A DNA stretch of 64,000 nt, taken from positions 62,001 to 126,000 of the forward strand of contig NZ_RXYA01000013.1 in NCBI RefSeq assembly GCF_008086595.1, given 5' to 3'. A program made the translations under genes and the position numbers. Every line of letters begins with the position of its first letter. The first letter of the stretch is position 1. The DNA is from Acetobacterium paludosum. Lineage in GTDB: Bacteria; Bacillota; Clostridia; Eubacteriales; Eubacteriaceae. Shown here in pieces: positions 16,049 through 25,720 of this stretch. Under the pieces are notes generated by a model. The model saw only the letters and a program-made list of their open reading frames with translations, did not search any database and had not been told where the DNA came from.

Positions 16049-17986
16049 TTAGGAAACTTTTCCACCAGATGGAATACCGTCAACTGTTACCAGAGACAAC
16101 TTTTTGCCTTTTGTAGCCGCCAAAATCATGCCGTTGGATTCGATGCCACGAAGGTTTACCGGTTTTAAGTTTGCTACCAAAATAACTGTTTTCCCAACCA
16201 GTTCCTCGGGCTTGTAATATTTAGCAATTCCGGATACCACCTGACGTTTTTCCGATCCTACCATTAATTGCAGCACGAGTAAGCGATCTGCGTCGGGATG
16301 GGGTTCGCAGGCCACTATTTCAGCCACGCGAAGCTGTACCCTGGCAAAATCATCAATGGTGATGAGTCCTTCTGGAAGCGCTTCTGAATCTTCTTTTGCT
16401 TCTTTTTTATTTTCCGTTTTTTTGTTTTCTTTGGTTGCTTCTTCTTTCTTATTCAATTCAATTCTGGGGAATAAGGCTTCGCTCCGTTTGACTACAATCC
16501 CTTCCGGGAATCCTCCGAATTTTTGAATGCTTTCCCAGGTCAGACAATCACTTGGACAGTTTAACTGGACTGCCATTTTTTCTGCCGTTTGAGGCATCGC
16601 GGAAGAAATAAGGACGGTGACAATGCGCAGGCATTCGGTTAGATTATACATAACCTGAGCAAGTCTTCCCTTCTTTTCCGGATCTTTACCCAATACCCAA
16701 GGTTGGGTTTCATCAATATACTTGTTTGAACGGGAGATAAGTTTCCAAATTTCCTCTAAAGCTCTGCTGAAATCAAGCTTGTCCATGTATTCACTTACCA
16801 CTTCAGGTGTCTTTTTTGCCAATTCAATCAGACTGTCATCAAATTCACCCTTTTCGCGTTCGGCCGGGATAATCCCATCAAAGTACTTTTCTGTCATCGC
16901 TAAGGTTCGACTGAGCAAATTCCCTAAATCATTGGCCAGATCTGAATTAATATGGCTGACTAAAAGATCTTCATTGTAAACGCCGTCGGAACCATAATTC
17001 ATTTCTCGAAGGACATGATAACGCAAAGCATCGACTCCGTATTTATCCACTAATGTCACAGGATCCACAACATTACCCACAGATTTCGACATTTTTCCGC
17101 CTTTTAAGAGAATCCAGCCATGTCCGTATACTTTTTTTGGCAGCGGCAACTTTAATGCCATGAGAATAATTGGCCAATAAATCGTATGGAAACGAATTAT
17201 ATCTTTTCCAACTAAATGAACATCTGCCGGCCAATATCTGTTCATTAAATCTGGTTTATCGTTTAGGTAGCCAAGGGCCGAAATATAGTTGGGAAGGGCG
17301 TCAATCCATACATAGACGACGTGTCCGGGATCAAAGTCTACCGGTACGCCCCAGCTGAAAGAGGTTCTGGAAACACACAGATCCTGAAGCCCCGGCTTAA
17401 TGAAATTGTTGATCATTTCATTTTTTCGGGACTCCGGCTGGATGAAATCCGGATTTTCTTCGATGTGTTTTAACAGATCATCCGCATATTTTGACATTTT
17501 AAAGAAATAGGCTTCTTCGGATGCTTTTTCCACCGGTCGTCCACAATCCGGGCATTTTCCATCAACTAACTGACTTTCTGTCCAAAATGATTCGCAAGGC
17601 GTACAGTACATGCCTTCGTAGTTGGATTTATAAATATCCCCCTGATCATAGAGTTTTTTAAAAATCCGTTGAATGGTTTTCTCATGTTCGGGATCGGTGG
17701 TTCGAATAAACTGATCATAATTGATATTCATTGTGTCCCAAAGATTTTTAATCCCTGCGACAACCCCATCCACATACTCTTTTGGCGACACACCTGCTGC
17801 TGCCGCCGCTTTTTGTATCTTTTGCCCATGTTCATCGGTTCCTGTTAATAAGTATGCATCATACCCTTTCAACTTTTTAAACCGGGTTATGGTATCCGCA
17901 GCCACAGTGGTATAGGTATGTCCAATGTGCAGATTCCCGCTGGGGTAATAAATCGGGGTTGTGATGTAAAATGTTTTATCTGACAT
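16049..17986 (-). CDS. metG: Methionyl-tRNA synthetase with C-terminal tRNA-binding domain
   Basis: A 645-residue class I synthetase started at the ATG at 17986, which has AAGGAG six bases upstream. HIGH is at residues 20-23, the zinc knuckle has CTPC and CPDC pairs (about 120-145), and the KMSKS loop is GGKMSKS near residue 300. A Lys/Glu-rich linker leads to a C-terminal Trbp111/EMAP-like OB domain (about 540-645, RVAEIVACEPHPDADRL) that dimerises and grips tRNA. Expression is controlled by the methionine T-box directly upstream. Confidence 0.96.
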   Translation of the reverse strand: MSDKTFYITTPIYYPSGNLHIGHTYTTVAADTITRFKKLKGYDAYLLTGTDEHGQKIQKAAAAAGVSPKEYVDGVVAGIKNLWDTMNINYDQFIRTTDPEHEKTIQRIFKKLYDQGDIYKSNYEGMYCTPCESFWTESQLVDGKCPDCGRPVEKASEEAYFFKMSKYADDLLKHIEENPDFIQPESRKNEMINNFIKPGLQDLCVSRTSFSWGVPVDFDPGHVVYVWIDALPNYISALGYLNDKPDLMNRYWPADVHLVGKDIIRFHTIYWPIILMALKLPLPKKVYGHGWILLKGGKMSKSVGNVVDPVTLVDKYGVDALRYHVLREMNYGSDGVYNEDLLVSHINSDLANDLGNLLSRTLAMTEKYFDGIIPAEREKGEFDDSLIELAKKTPEVVSEYMDKLDFSRALEEIWKLISRSNKYIDETQPWVLGKDPEKKGRLAQVMYNLTECLRIVTVLISSAMPQTAEKMAVQLNCPSDCLTWESIQKFGGFPEGIVVKRSEALFPRIELNKKEEATKENKKTENKKEAKEDSEALPEGLITIDDFARVQLRVAEIVACEPHPDADRLLVLQLMVGSEKRQVVSGIAKYYKPEELVGKTVILVANLKPVNLRGIESNGMILAATKGKKLSLVTVDGIPSGGKVS

Positions 17987-18042
17987 AATTTTCTCCTTAG
18001 TTTTTTGTTTCTTAATTTCAAAGCTCGCTGAACTTTGTTCGC

Positions 18043-18290
18043 AAAAAAACCTTCGTCCAGTCAAGGGCGAAGGTTTCGCGTTACCACCTTAGTTCACATC
18101 ATTCTCACAAATAATGCCTTCATAAGTCTATTAAACTTTAAGTTTTATCGCTTGCAAGCGGTTTGAGTTTAGAGTTTTCCTCACTCACACTTACTCCAAG
18201 GCCATCTTCAATGCTTTTTCTGTCGCCGGCTTTCACCTGTTCCGGCTCTCTTTTGACAAGTCCAGTATTTACTCTTCTCTTCATCATAAT
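18043..18290 (-). promoter_or_regulatory. T-box riboswitch, methionine specifier, controlling metG
   Basis: The T-box core (TAAGGTGGTAACGCG) is at 18077-18091 and is followed by a terminator hairpin GAAACCTTCGCCC...GGACGAAGGTTTT (18043-18076). Stem I contains the AGTA box, the apical GCCGG stem with GGTG, and the specifier-loop pattern GAAG-ATG, in which ATG (18203-18205) sits at the same place as GGC in the glyQS T-box. Uncharged tRNA-Met would stabilise the antiterminator and allow metG transcription. Confidence 0.93.
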
Positions 18291-18310
18291 TCTATATTTG
18301 GTTATTCTTA

Positions 18311-18338
18311 ATTATACTGTATATCAAAATATTTTCAA
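18311..18338 (-). promoter_or_regulatory. metG promoter
   Basis: TTGAAA (18333-18338) and TATAAT (18311-18316) are 16 bases apart on the minus strand, directly upstream of the T-box leader and a few bases past the rsmI stop. Confidence 0.75.
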
Positions 18339-18344
18339 GTGCTT

Positions 18345-19187
18345 TTATCGCTTGACAACATTATAAACATCCCGTTTCGAGATTCCCCGATCCTTGGCAA
18401 CCTGTTTCATGGCCTCTTTTTCGGGGATTCCTTCATTTAAATAATGCGCTAAATGGTCTTCTATACTTAACCCCTCAATTTCAAGGTTTGTAATGGTGCT
18501 TGCTTCTTCGGCGGTTTTTCCCTCAATACAGAGAACGTATTCCCCTCGGGGTGTACGTTCCTGAAAATACTGAATGTGTTCCGATATGGAGCCGTATATG
18601 GTTTCTTCGTATCGTTTTGTTATTTCCCTGGAAATGCTCATTTGACGATGACCCAAACCGAATTTTTCCAAGGCCTCCAGGGTTTTTGTCAATCGATGAG
18701 GGGATTCATAAAGAACAGTGCTAACATCCGCCTCTTCAATCCGTTTTAGGCCCTCTTTAATGGCTTTATTTTCTTTACCCAAAAAACCAAGAAACAAAAA
18801 TGCCCGTGTATCCAAACCGGAAAGCACTAAACCGCAAAGCCCGGCATTAGGTCCCGGAACCACCTCCATGGCAATACCATTTTCGACGCAGCTCTTTACC
18901 AGTACCGATCCCGGATCTGAAATAAGAGGCATCCCGGCATCCGAGATAAGGGCTATATTCTGCCCCTGTTTTAAAAGCGCTATCAGGCCTTCACTTGATT
19001 TTTGTTCATTATGCTGATGATAAGCCACCATTTTTTTAGGAATTTCAAAATGATTAAGCAGTTTGATGGAATGTCGGGTATCTTCCGCTGCAATCAGATC
19101 CACCTCTTTGAGCACTCTTAACGCCCGAATGCTCATATCGTCCAAATTACCAATGGGGGTTCCCACAATATAAAGTTTCCCTGTCAT
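18345..19187 (-). CDS. rsmI: 16S rRNA (cytidine-1402-2'-O)-methyltransferase
   Basis: A 280-residue tetrapyrrole-methylase-fold enzyme that methylates the ribose of C1402 in the decoding centre. The N-terminal GTPIGNLDDMS segment, EDTRHSIKLL, and SDAGMPLISDPGS are family hallmarks. I place the start at the ATG at 19187, one base after the upstream TAA (TAATATG), which suggests translational coupling, since no independent ribosome-binding site is seen. The metG promoter begins immediately downstream of the stop. Confidence 0.93.
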   Translation of the reverse strand: MTGKLYIVGTPIGNLDDMSIRALRVLKEVDLIAAEDTRHSIKLLNHFEIPKKMVAYHQHNEQKSSEGLIALLKQGQNIALISDAGMPLISDPGSVLVKSCVENGIAMEVVPGPNAGLCGLVLSGLDTRAFLFLGFLGKENKAIKEGLKRIEEADVSTVLYESPHRLTKTLEALEKFGLGHRQMSISREITKRYEETIYGSISEHIQYFQERTPRGEYVLCIEGKTAEEASTITNLEIEGLSIEDHLAHYLNEGIPEKEAMKQVAKDRGISKRDVYNVVKR

Positions 19188-19188
19188 A

Positions 19189-20577
19189 TTAATCGTTATA
19201 GAGATTTCGCGCGACATAAACACCATTCGCGGATGCCTGCATCAAGCCTCGGGTTATACCGGCGCCATCTCCCAAAACATAGAGATTCTTAACACTGGAT
19301 TGGAAGTTTTCATCCACAGTCACCTTGTTTGAATAAAACTTCACTTCAACCCCGTATAACAAGGTTTCATCACTGGCAAGGCCTGGTGATACATGATCCA
19401 GAGCTTTAATCATTTCATCAATATCCTTCATAATCCGATACGGAAGAACGAGACATAAATCGCCGGGTACTGCATCAATTAAAGTTGGTCGAAGATTATT
19501 GCGTAAAAGGCGCTCTTCTGTCGTCCGTCGACCTCTTAAAAAATCACCATAACGCTGTACCATAATCTTATTACCGGTTAACATGTTTCCCAGGCTGGCA
19601 ATGTGCTTTCCATAAGCAACGGCTTCATTAAACGGTTCTGTAAAACTCTTCGATACCAACAACGCAAAATTGGTATTGTTGGTTTTTAAATTGTCCGCTT
19701 TATAGCTGTGACCATTTACCACTGCCAGGTGATTGTCATAATATTCCGTCGACACCACACCTCCGGGATTTGAGCAGAAAGTACGCACACTGTCATCAAA
19801 AGTTGGTGTATAATAAACCAGTTTTCCTTCATACAAGGCGTCATTAATTTCCTGCATCACCTCATTACGTGTTTCCAAACGAATGCCAATATCAATTTTT
19901 CCGACCTTGGTTTCCACCTTGTATTCATCACACATGGTTGTGAACCACTCCGATCCGTCTCGACCAACCGCAACAAGGACCTTGTCCGCCGTGTACGTTT
20001 CGTCTTTTGCCACGACCCCCACAACCGTGTTGTCTTCAACGACTAATTTCTGAACCGGTGTTCTGAATTTAATTTCAACGCCTAAATCGTTGATTAAATA
20101 GTTCTGAATCCGCTGATAAATGGTATAACCGACCTCGGTACCCATATGACGTACCGGGCATTCAATGAGCTTCAAGTTATTTTGAATAGCTTTGGTTCGA
20201 ATCTCTCTTATTTTTTGAGGATTATCTAGTCCATGAACCCGTTTATCTGCTCCAAACTGAATATAAAGACTGTCAACATATTTTATCAGATCAACCGTAT
20301 TATTATAACCAATATACGCGGGAAGCTCACCGCCAACATCTGGCGACAGCGATAGCTTCCCGTCAGAATAAGCCCCGGCTCCGGCAAAACCAGTTGTTAT
20401 ATTACAGGGGTTGCATCCCATACACTTATTTGTTTTTCGTTTGGGACAAATTCGTTTTTCGATGGCATTTCCTTTTTCCAGCATTAATATTTTTAAATTT
20501 TTATTTTTATTTTTTAATTCCATTGCTGCAAAAATACCGCTTGGTCCTGCACCAATAATAATGACATCATAATTCAT
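19189..20577 (-). CDS. NAD(P)/FAD-dependent oxidoreductase (COG2509-type dehydrogenase)
   Basis: A 462-residue flavoprotein. The FAD-binding Rossmann motif GAGPSGIFAA is at residues 8-17, followed by a cysteine-rich loop (CPKRKTNKCMGCNPC) around 44-58 and a conserved GAGAYSDGKL. The C-terminal LGDGAGITRGLMQA motif closes the FAD site. Homologues are annotated only as FAD-dependent proteins and the physiological reaction is unknown. It is coupled to rsmI (the stop overlaps the coupling site) and is 17 bases after dnaB. Confidence 0.85.
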   Translation of the reverse strand: MNYDVIIIGAGPSGIFAAMELKNKNKNLKILMLEKGNAIEKRICPKRKTNKCMGCNPCNITTGFAGAGAYSDGKLSLSPDVGGELPAYIGYNNTVDLIKYVDSLYIQFGADKRVHGLDNPQKIREIRTKAIQNNLKLIECPVRHMGTEVGYTIYQRIQNYLINDLGVEIKFRTPVQKLVVEDNTVVGVVAKDETYTADKVLVAVGRDGSEWFTTMCDEYKVETKVGKIDIGIRLETRNEVMQEINDALYEGKLVYYTPTFDDSVRTFCSNPGGVVSTEYYDNHLAVVNGHSYKADNLKTNNTNFALLVSKSFTEPFNEAVAYGKHIASLGNMLTGNKIMVQRYGDFLRGRRTTEERLLRNNLRPTLIDAVPGDLCLVLPYRIMKDIDEMIKALDHVSPGLASDETLLYGVEVKFYSNKVTVDENFQSSVKNLYVLGDGAGITRGLMQASANGVYVARNLYND

Positions 20578-20594
20578 TGTATCACTTCCTTTAA

Positions 20595-21953
20595 TTAAGC
20601 AAACACATCCGGTCCATAATCCTCTTCATTAAATCCTACCGCCAAATCGTTGAATTTTGTATACTCTGGAATCCATGCTAACCGAATGGTTCCCGTCGGG
20701 CCATTACGCTGTTTGGCAATGTTTATCTCAGCAATGTTTTTTAATTCCGGATTTTTTTCATAATAGTATTCCCGGAACAATAGCATCACCACATCCGCAT
20801 CCTGTTCAATCGATCCTGATTCTCGTAAATCCGACATAACCGGATGATGATCGGTTCGTGCATCTGGCGCACGACTCAACTGGGATAAGGCAATCACAGG
20901 CGCATTCATTTCTCTCGCCAGCGCTTTTAATCCTCGGGACATTTCAGAAATTTCATTTTGGCGATTTTCAGTTCTTCCGCCTCCGCCCATTAGTTGCAGA
21001 TAATCAATGACGATCAAATCCAGCGACTTCTCTGTTTTCAACCGGCGACATTTTGAACGTACTTCCGAAACTGTAATTCCCGGCGTGTCATCGATATAAA
21101 TACTGGCCCCATAGAGCGTATTATAACCAACGACTATCCGCTCCCAATCTTCCTTGGATAAATTTCCCGTTCGCACGTTATTGCTGTCCACCAGGGCTGT
21201 TGCGCAGAGCATACGCTGTACCAATTGCTCTTTGGCCATTTCCAAACTGAACACTGCCACTGAACAATTATCTTTCACTGCTGCATTTTGAGCAATATTA
21301 AGTGCAAAGGCCGTTTTCCCCATAGAAGGCCGCGCCGCTACAATAATCAAATCCGAAGGCTGTAATCCGGAGGTAATATGATTCAACTCCGCAAAACCGG
21401 TTTCGATACCCGTAAGCTTTCCTTTATTGCTTTCAATTGCTTCAATTTGAGAAAGCGTCGTGCTGAGGGTTTCCTGAATACTCTGAAAATCTCCGGTCCG
21501 ACGGCCCTGGGAAACTTTGAAAATTTCCTGTTCCGCTCGATCAATGACGTCCCCAACATTATCGTAGTGCCCATAGCTATCTTCTAATATCTGGGTTGCT
21601 GTGTGAATCAGATTTCGAATAACCGCTTTCTCATGAACGATTTGACAGTACTCCACATAATTTCGATTAATTGGCACCATCTCAATCAATTCGCTGAGAT
21701 AGCCAATTCCTCCGATTTTATCAAGCACGCCCCGATTTCTTAAGACATTGATCAAGGTAACCGTATCGATCGGTTTTCTTTCGTTGTGAAGATCCAGCAT
21801 ACACTGATAAATTTCTTTGTGTGCCCCCCGATAAAAGTCATCCGGAGATAACAGCTCTTCAGCCCGGGCAATATTCGACTCCTCCATGAGGATGGCGCCT
21901 AAAACGGATTGTTCTGCTTCAATATTATGTGGGGGAACTTTTGGATTCATCAC
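20595..21953 (-). CDS. dnaB: Replicative DNA helicase
   Basis: A 452-residue hexameric helicase (DnaC in Bacillus nomenclature). The N-terminal collar domain (PPHNIEAEQSVLGAIL) is followed by the RecA-like domain with Walker A ARPSMGKTAFALN and Walker B LIVIDYLQLM. AGGAG stands before adjacent GTG and ATG codons (GTG at 21953, ATG at 21950); either could start. It follows rplI by nine bases, the classical rplI-dnaB pairing. Confidence 0.96.
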   Translation of the reverse strand: MMNPKVPPHNIEAEQSVLGAILMEESNIARAEELLSPDDFYRGAHKEIYQCMLDLHNERKPIDTVTLINVLRNRGVLDKIGGIGYLSELIEMVPINRNYVEYCQIVHEKAVIRNLIHTATQILEDSYGHYDNVGDVIDRAEQEIFKVSQGRRTGDFQSIQETLSTTLSQIEAIESNKGKLTGIETGFAELNHITSGLQPSDLIIVAARPSMGKTAFALNIAQNAAVKDNCSVAVFSLEMAKEQLVQRMLCATALVDSNNVRTGNLSKEDWERIVVGYNTLYGASIYIDDTPGITVSEVRSKCRRLKTEKSLDLIVIDYLQLMGGGGRTENRQNEISEMSRGLKALAREMNAPVIALSQLSRAPDARTDHHPVMSDLRESGSIEQDADVVMLLFREYYYEKNPELKNIAEINIAKQRNGPTGTIRLAWIPEYTKFNDLAVGFNEEDYGPDVFA

Positions 21954-21962
21954 ACTTGGCTC

Positions 21963-22412
21963 CTAGGCTTCGCCTTTTACAACAACTGTCAAATTACCGA
22001 TGATCCCCTGATAAGTCTTGATTTTAACTTCAATGCGTCCCACATTGCGAATCGGCATTTCGAGTTCAACCTTCCGCTTATCCACTTTTATTCCTTTTTC
22101 TTTTTCCAATATTTCCGTAATATCTTTACTGGTCACTGAGCCAAAAAGTTTACCATCTTCACCGGCACGCTCGGTAATTGTTATTTCCGTTTCATCAATT
22201 TTTTTGGCCAAGGCAATGGCTTCCTGCCGCTCTTCTTCTATTCGCTTAATTTCTGCTATTTTTTCTTTTTCTGCCAGCGCAATGTTTTCTTTGTTTCCAA
22301 TGACGCCTTTTTTGGTTTTTATCAGGAAATTTCTGCCATAACCATCCTTTACTTCTACAACGTCTCCCTTATTTCCAATATTTTTAACATTCTCTAATAA
22401 AACAACTTTCAT
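21963..22412 (-). CDS. rplI: 50S ribosomal protein L9
   Basis: A 149-residue L9: the N-terminal 23S-binding domain (MKVVLLENVKNIGNKGDVVEVKDG pattern) joined by a long charged helix to the C-terminal domain. The start overlaps the gdpP stop in an ATGA, so translation is coupled. Confidence 0.97.
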   Translation of the reverse strand: MKVVLLENVKNIGNKGDVVEVKDGYGRNFLIKTKKGVIGNKENIALAEKEKIAEIKRIEEERQEAIALAKKIDETEITITERAGEDGKLFGSVTSKDITEILEKEKGIKVDKRKVELEMPIRNVGRIEVKIKTYQGIIGNLTVVVKGEA

Positions 22413-24382
22413 GATTCATTCTCCTTCTTGTATTTTTTTATTGCTGTTAGTAGCAAGTCTATCCCAACTTCAAGGTCTTTTTCTCCTGGAAATTGTGCCC
22501 CGGCAATCGCTAAGTGTCCGCCGCCGCCTAATTTTTCTAGAATAATTTGAACATTGACATCGCCCATAGATCGGGCGCTGATGGCAAGTCCCTCATCATT
22601 TTTTAGGATAATAAAAGAAGCCACAATTCCCTTAATGTTTAAGAGTTCATCGGCAGCCTGGGCAGCGATGACCTTTCCATAATCTGAGTTGTTCTCAAAA
22701 GTCGATATGGCAATGTTGTCAAAATATATTTTTGCATTCTTTACTGCATCCGATTTCGCCGTATAGGTGTTTAAATCATCCTGTAAAAGGATTTTACTGA
22801 CAATGGTATCGGCACCCTTTCTTCTTAAATAGGATGCGGCTTCGAAAGTCCTAACGCCGGTCTTAAGGGTAAACATCTTGGTGTCCATACAAATTCCCGC
22901 CATCAGAGCATTTGCCTCAATCTGATTCAATTGACTCTTTTCGCCAAAATACTGAAGCAGTTCCGTCACCAATTCACAAGTTGAAGAGGCGTAGGCTTCG
23001 GTGTAATTTAACAACGTATTACTAATGGCTTTTCCTGATCGTCGATGGTGGTCAATCACAACAATTTTTGTTATTTGATCGATTAATCCAGGCATTTCTA
23101 AATAATTAACGTTTTGGGTATCTAAAACAATTAATAACGTATTTTTCGTCCCATAGCTTTCAGCTTCTTTTGGTGTAATAAAAGCTTCCTGATAGGCCTC
23201 ATTTTCTAAAAGATAATCAAAAAGAGACTTAATTGAATAATTGATTTCCTTGACAACTATTTTTCCATCTTTTCCCAAGGCTTTACAGGCTCCCAGCAAA
23301 CCCACCGCACTGCCTAAACAATCCATGTCGGGATTCTGGTGCCCCATTAACAGCACATGGTCAGCCTCTTTAATTAATTCTTTTAAACCATATGCCTTAA
23401 CCCTGGCTTTTACCTTGGTTCTTTTTTCAGTGGCTTCGGTTTTTCCTCCATAAAAGGACATTTTTTCATCCCGTCTAACGACTGCCTGATCTCCCCCTCG
23501 AGCTAAAGCAATATCCAAAGCTGAATGTGACAATTCCTGAGATTCTACAATTCCCATGATATTTTCAGGAATGCCAATGCCAATACTTAAGGTAATCGGT
23601 ATTTTTTCATCATTTTCGATTTCTCGGACTGCATCCAGTATTTTAAAGTTCTCTTTTTCCAAAGAACAGATTTTTCCACGTTCAAAAATCATTAAATAGC
23701 GATCACTTTCGTATTCAATAATGACACTTCCCAATTGTTTCGCCCATTCATTGAGTTTGAGATCTACTTTTCCTAATATTGCAGAACGTTTGTGGCTGGG
23801 AATTTTTTCAATGATCTCATCATAATTATCATTGACAATATAGCAAAACAATGGCGAATTTTTCCGGTAAAGCTGTCTCTCTCTGCTTTGCTCTGTTATA
23901 TCAAAAAAATGAAGTAATTCAAAGCTATGAACGCTGTCTGAAAAAGCATTCGTTACAACGCCATAGTCACTTTCTCCATAATGGAATGTGAAATCCTCCT
24001 GTTTTTTTGCGTCTAGCAAACTAATACCCAATTCATCAACAATATTTTTTTTAAAAAGACCTTCCTTCTCATTTTTAAAGGCTTTTCCAAATGCTTGATT
24101 ATACCAATAAATGATGCCTTCGCTATCAACAATAACCATCGCTATCGGCATTTCATACATACGTTCCTGATTTATTTGATCCAGGTCACTGTATATTTCC
24201 TCGATAGCCTTGTCAATTTTTATTTCATCAAAGGAGGTATTTTTTGTGTAATAAATAATCAGTACTGCAAAAGCTATGCCACCAATGATTCCAAAATATA
24301 TGTTGTAAAAACTAAGAACGATGGATAAAATTAGCACAATAACGATGGCCAACCAAACGATTTCTTTCTTTGTTTCTTTCAT
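22409..24382 (-). CDS. gdpP: c-di-AMP phosphodiesterase GdpP
   Basis: A 657-residue membrane enzyme (YybT family). Two N-terminal membrane helices (about 8-50) are followed by a PAS domain, a degenerate GGDEF domain (about 170-300) and the DHH/DHHA1 phosphodiesterase, with GHQNPDMDCLGSA (about 345) and DHHRR as metal-binding motifs and GGGGHLAIAGAQ near the C-terminus. It hydrolyses c-di-AMP to pApA. This matters for potassium control, because KdpD-type sensors and ydaO-type riboswitches respond to c-di-AMP and a kdp cluster lies just upstream on the chromosome. It overlaps yybS and rplI by ATGA junctions. Confidence 0.94.
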   Translation of the reverse strand: MKETKKEIVWLAIVIVLILSIVLSFYNIYFGIIGGIAFAVLIIYYTKNTSFDEIKIDKAIEEIYSDLDQINQERMYEMPIAMVIVDSEGIIYWYNQAFGKAFKNEKEGLFKKNIVDELGISLLDAKKQEDFTFHYGESDYGVVTNAFSDSVHSFELLHFFDITEQSRERQLYRKNSPLFCYIVNDNYDEIIEKIPSHKRSAILGKVDLKLNEWAKQLGSVIIEYESDRYLMIFERGKICSLEKENFKILDAVREIENDEKIPITLSIGIGIPENIMGIVESQELSHSALDIALARGGDQAVVRRDEKMSFYGGKTEATEKRTKVKARVKAYGLKELIKEADHVLLMGHQNPDMDCLGSAVGLLGACKALGKDGKIVVKEINYSIKSLFDYLLENEAYQEAFITPKEAESYGTKNTLLIVLDTQNVNYLEMPGLIDQITKIVVIDHHRRSGKAISNTLLNYTEAYASSTCELVTELLQYFGEKSQLNQIEANALMAGICMDTKMFTLKTGVRTFEAASYLRRKGADTIVSKILLQDDLNTYTAKSDAVKNAKIYFDNIAISTFENNSDYGKVIAAQAADELLNIKGIVASFIILKNDEGLAISARSMGDVNVQIILEKLGGGGHLAIAGAQFPGEKDLEVGIDLLLTAIKKYKKENES

Positions 24383-25332
24383 TTTTTTTGGGTCTCCCTT
24401 CGAAAAATCATGCGAAGCCCCAGGTAAACATCCGCAACGCCTAATAGTGTTACAATGGATTGAAGGAGCAAGGCCACAAAAACAACTAAAATCTTCAAAC
24501 CTTTATTATTAACTTTTTTATATTCCATAAAATCGAAAATAAATGAAATTCCCATCACTAGGAAAATCAGGTCAATGAAAACAATGAACGTGTAAATATA
24601 GATATCCGGTATTGCTGTTATTTGAAAAACACTGATGATGAAATCTCCGACAATGAAAATTGCCAGAAAGTACTTAAGTGATGCTGGTATTTTCCACTGA
24701 GACAAGGGTTTAAATCCTTGCACCGGATAACCAATCCGTTTTAAAATAAAATCACAAACGACAATATTAACCGTAGAGAATAGAACCGGCAACAATAATA
24801 ATGTACTCGGCAATACCAGTTTCAGTGTTTGCATTCTGGCGTCCATCATATCTTTTAATGTTGTCAATTGGCTGGCATCGATCATGTTTGATGTTTCATA
24901 AATGTTCATCACTTCTTTGGTGCTGGTTTCCATCATTTGGAATATGTAATTTGTAAAATTCACACCCATAATGAATTGGTAGCCTAAAACCACTGCGATT
25001 AAGAGGATTCCAAAACCAACGGCACCTACAATCACTTTTTGTACAGGGGAAATGTCCTTGTAATAGGCAAACCCTAAACTGCATCCCACAAAAAACATCA
25101 GCGCTCCAAATGACAGTGCGACAATGGGATCCATAAACAAAAAAATTAAAATGGTTGCTGCCAAACTTGAAATAATGCTCACCTTAAGTCCCTGTCGTTT
25201 TCCCAGAACGACCATGGGAACAGGGATAAAAAATACTAATATGACTAAAAAAGGAATGTAATAGCAAATCAAAGTAAGTATTACTGCTAGTGCACAAAAT
25301 AGTGCCCCTTCTGTGATTCCTCGAGTTTTCAT
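24379..25332 (-). CDS. yybS: DUF2232 (YybS) multispanning membrane protein
   Basis: A 317-residue integral membrane protein with about eight hydrophobic helices, of the YybS/DUF2232 family, which includes predicted energy-coupling or transport-like proteins next to gdpP in many Firmicutes. Its function is unknown. The stop overlaps the gdpP start. In related genomes rpsR lies immediately upstream; here the rpsR remnant and kdp module intervene. Confidence 0.88.
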   Translation of the reverse strand: MKTRGITEGALFCALAVILTLICYYIPFLVILVFFIPVPMVVLGKRQGLKVSIISSLAATILIFLFMDPIVALSFGALMFFVGCSLGFAYYKDISPVQKVIVGAVGFGILLIAVVLGYQFIMGVNFTNYIFQMMETSTKEVMNIYETSNMIDASQLTTLKDMMDARMQTLKLVLPSTLLLLPVLFSTVNIVVCDFILKRIGYPVQGFKPLSQWKIPASLKYFLAIFIVGDFIISVFQITAIPDIYIYTFIVFIDLIFLVMGISFIFDFMEYKKVNNKGLKILVVFVALLLQSIVTLLGVADVYLGLRMIFRRETQKK

Positions 25333-25486
25333 TAATCCTCCAACTTGACAAGTCTATAATTCTCCCAGATGCACTCAAATTATGCACCTAAACTAACTGA
25401 TACATTATATCACAATAAAATAAAATGCCTATTATTTTTTCCCACGCTCAATGATCATTATTTTCTCTCTGATTCAGCATAAATAA
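25333..25486. other. Spacer upstream of yybS
   Basis: AT-rich, no gene. On the minus strand it must contain the promoter for yybS-gdpP-rplI-dnaB, since the terminator at 25487-25533 would isolate these genes from kdp; no clear -35/-10 pair stands out. Confidence 0.4.
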
Positions 25487-25616
25487 AAAAAGCTGCTCAT
25501 CCCAGGTGCGAACCTGGGACGAACAGCTTTTCCGGTTTTAGTTATTTGATGTATACGGTAAAAGCGCAGCATTTCGCGCCCGTTTAATGGCTTCTCTATC
25601 ATCAACCTGTTCTACT
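25481..25616. repeat. Direct repeat copy A: rpsR 3' end plus terminator
   Basis: Positions 25481-25595 match 34993-35106 with eight mismatches and one indel counted by eye, and 25601-25616 match 35208-35223 exactly. The repeat covers the rpsR terminator and the last codons of rpsR and lies in the same orientation on both sides of the kdp genes. Confidence 0.9.
25487..25533 (-). terminator. Terminator, copy A (kdp distal end)
   Basis: AAAAGCTG...CCCAGGT/ACCTGGG...CAGCTTTT forms a near-continuous stem with a TCGC loop and a T-run on the minus strand. It is the better-paired sister of the hairpin after rpsR at 34999-35042. Confidence 0.8.
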
Positions 25617-25675
25617 TGGCTCAGCATGATTCCAGCTGAGCCTGGGAAAAAACAACCCTCTAATGCCAATTCCAT
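25538..25675 (-). pseudogene. Broken rpsR copy (ribosomal protein S18 remnant), chimeric frame
   Basis: A 45-codon frame whose C-terminal part is S18: it retains VEQVD and then [18 protein letters not shown], with 32 codons of the middle of S18 missing in frame. The first 20 or so residues (from MELALEGCFF) do not resemble S18 and are of unknown origin. There is no ribosome-binding site at the ATG at 25675. The zinc-binding cysteines of S18 are gone, so it cannot be a functional S18. An eight-base inverted repeat GGCTCAGC/GCTGAGCC (25618-25642) lies at the junction. The intact gene is at 35049-35276. Confidence 0.8.
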
Positions 25676-25720
25676 ATCTAAATGAAGGTGTTATGACAAC
25701 ACCGGATTGTTAACCTGCGC

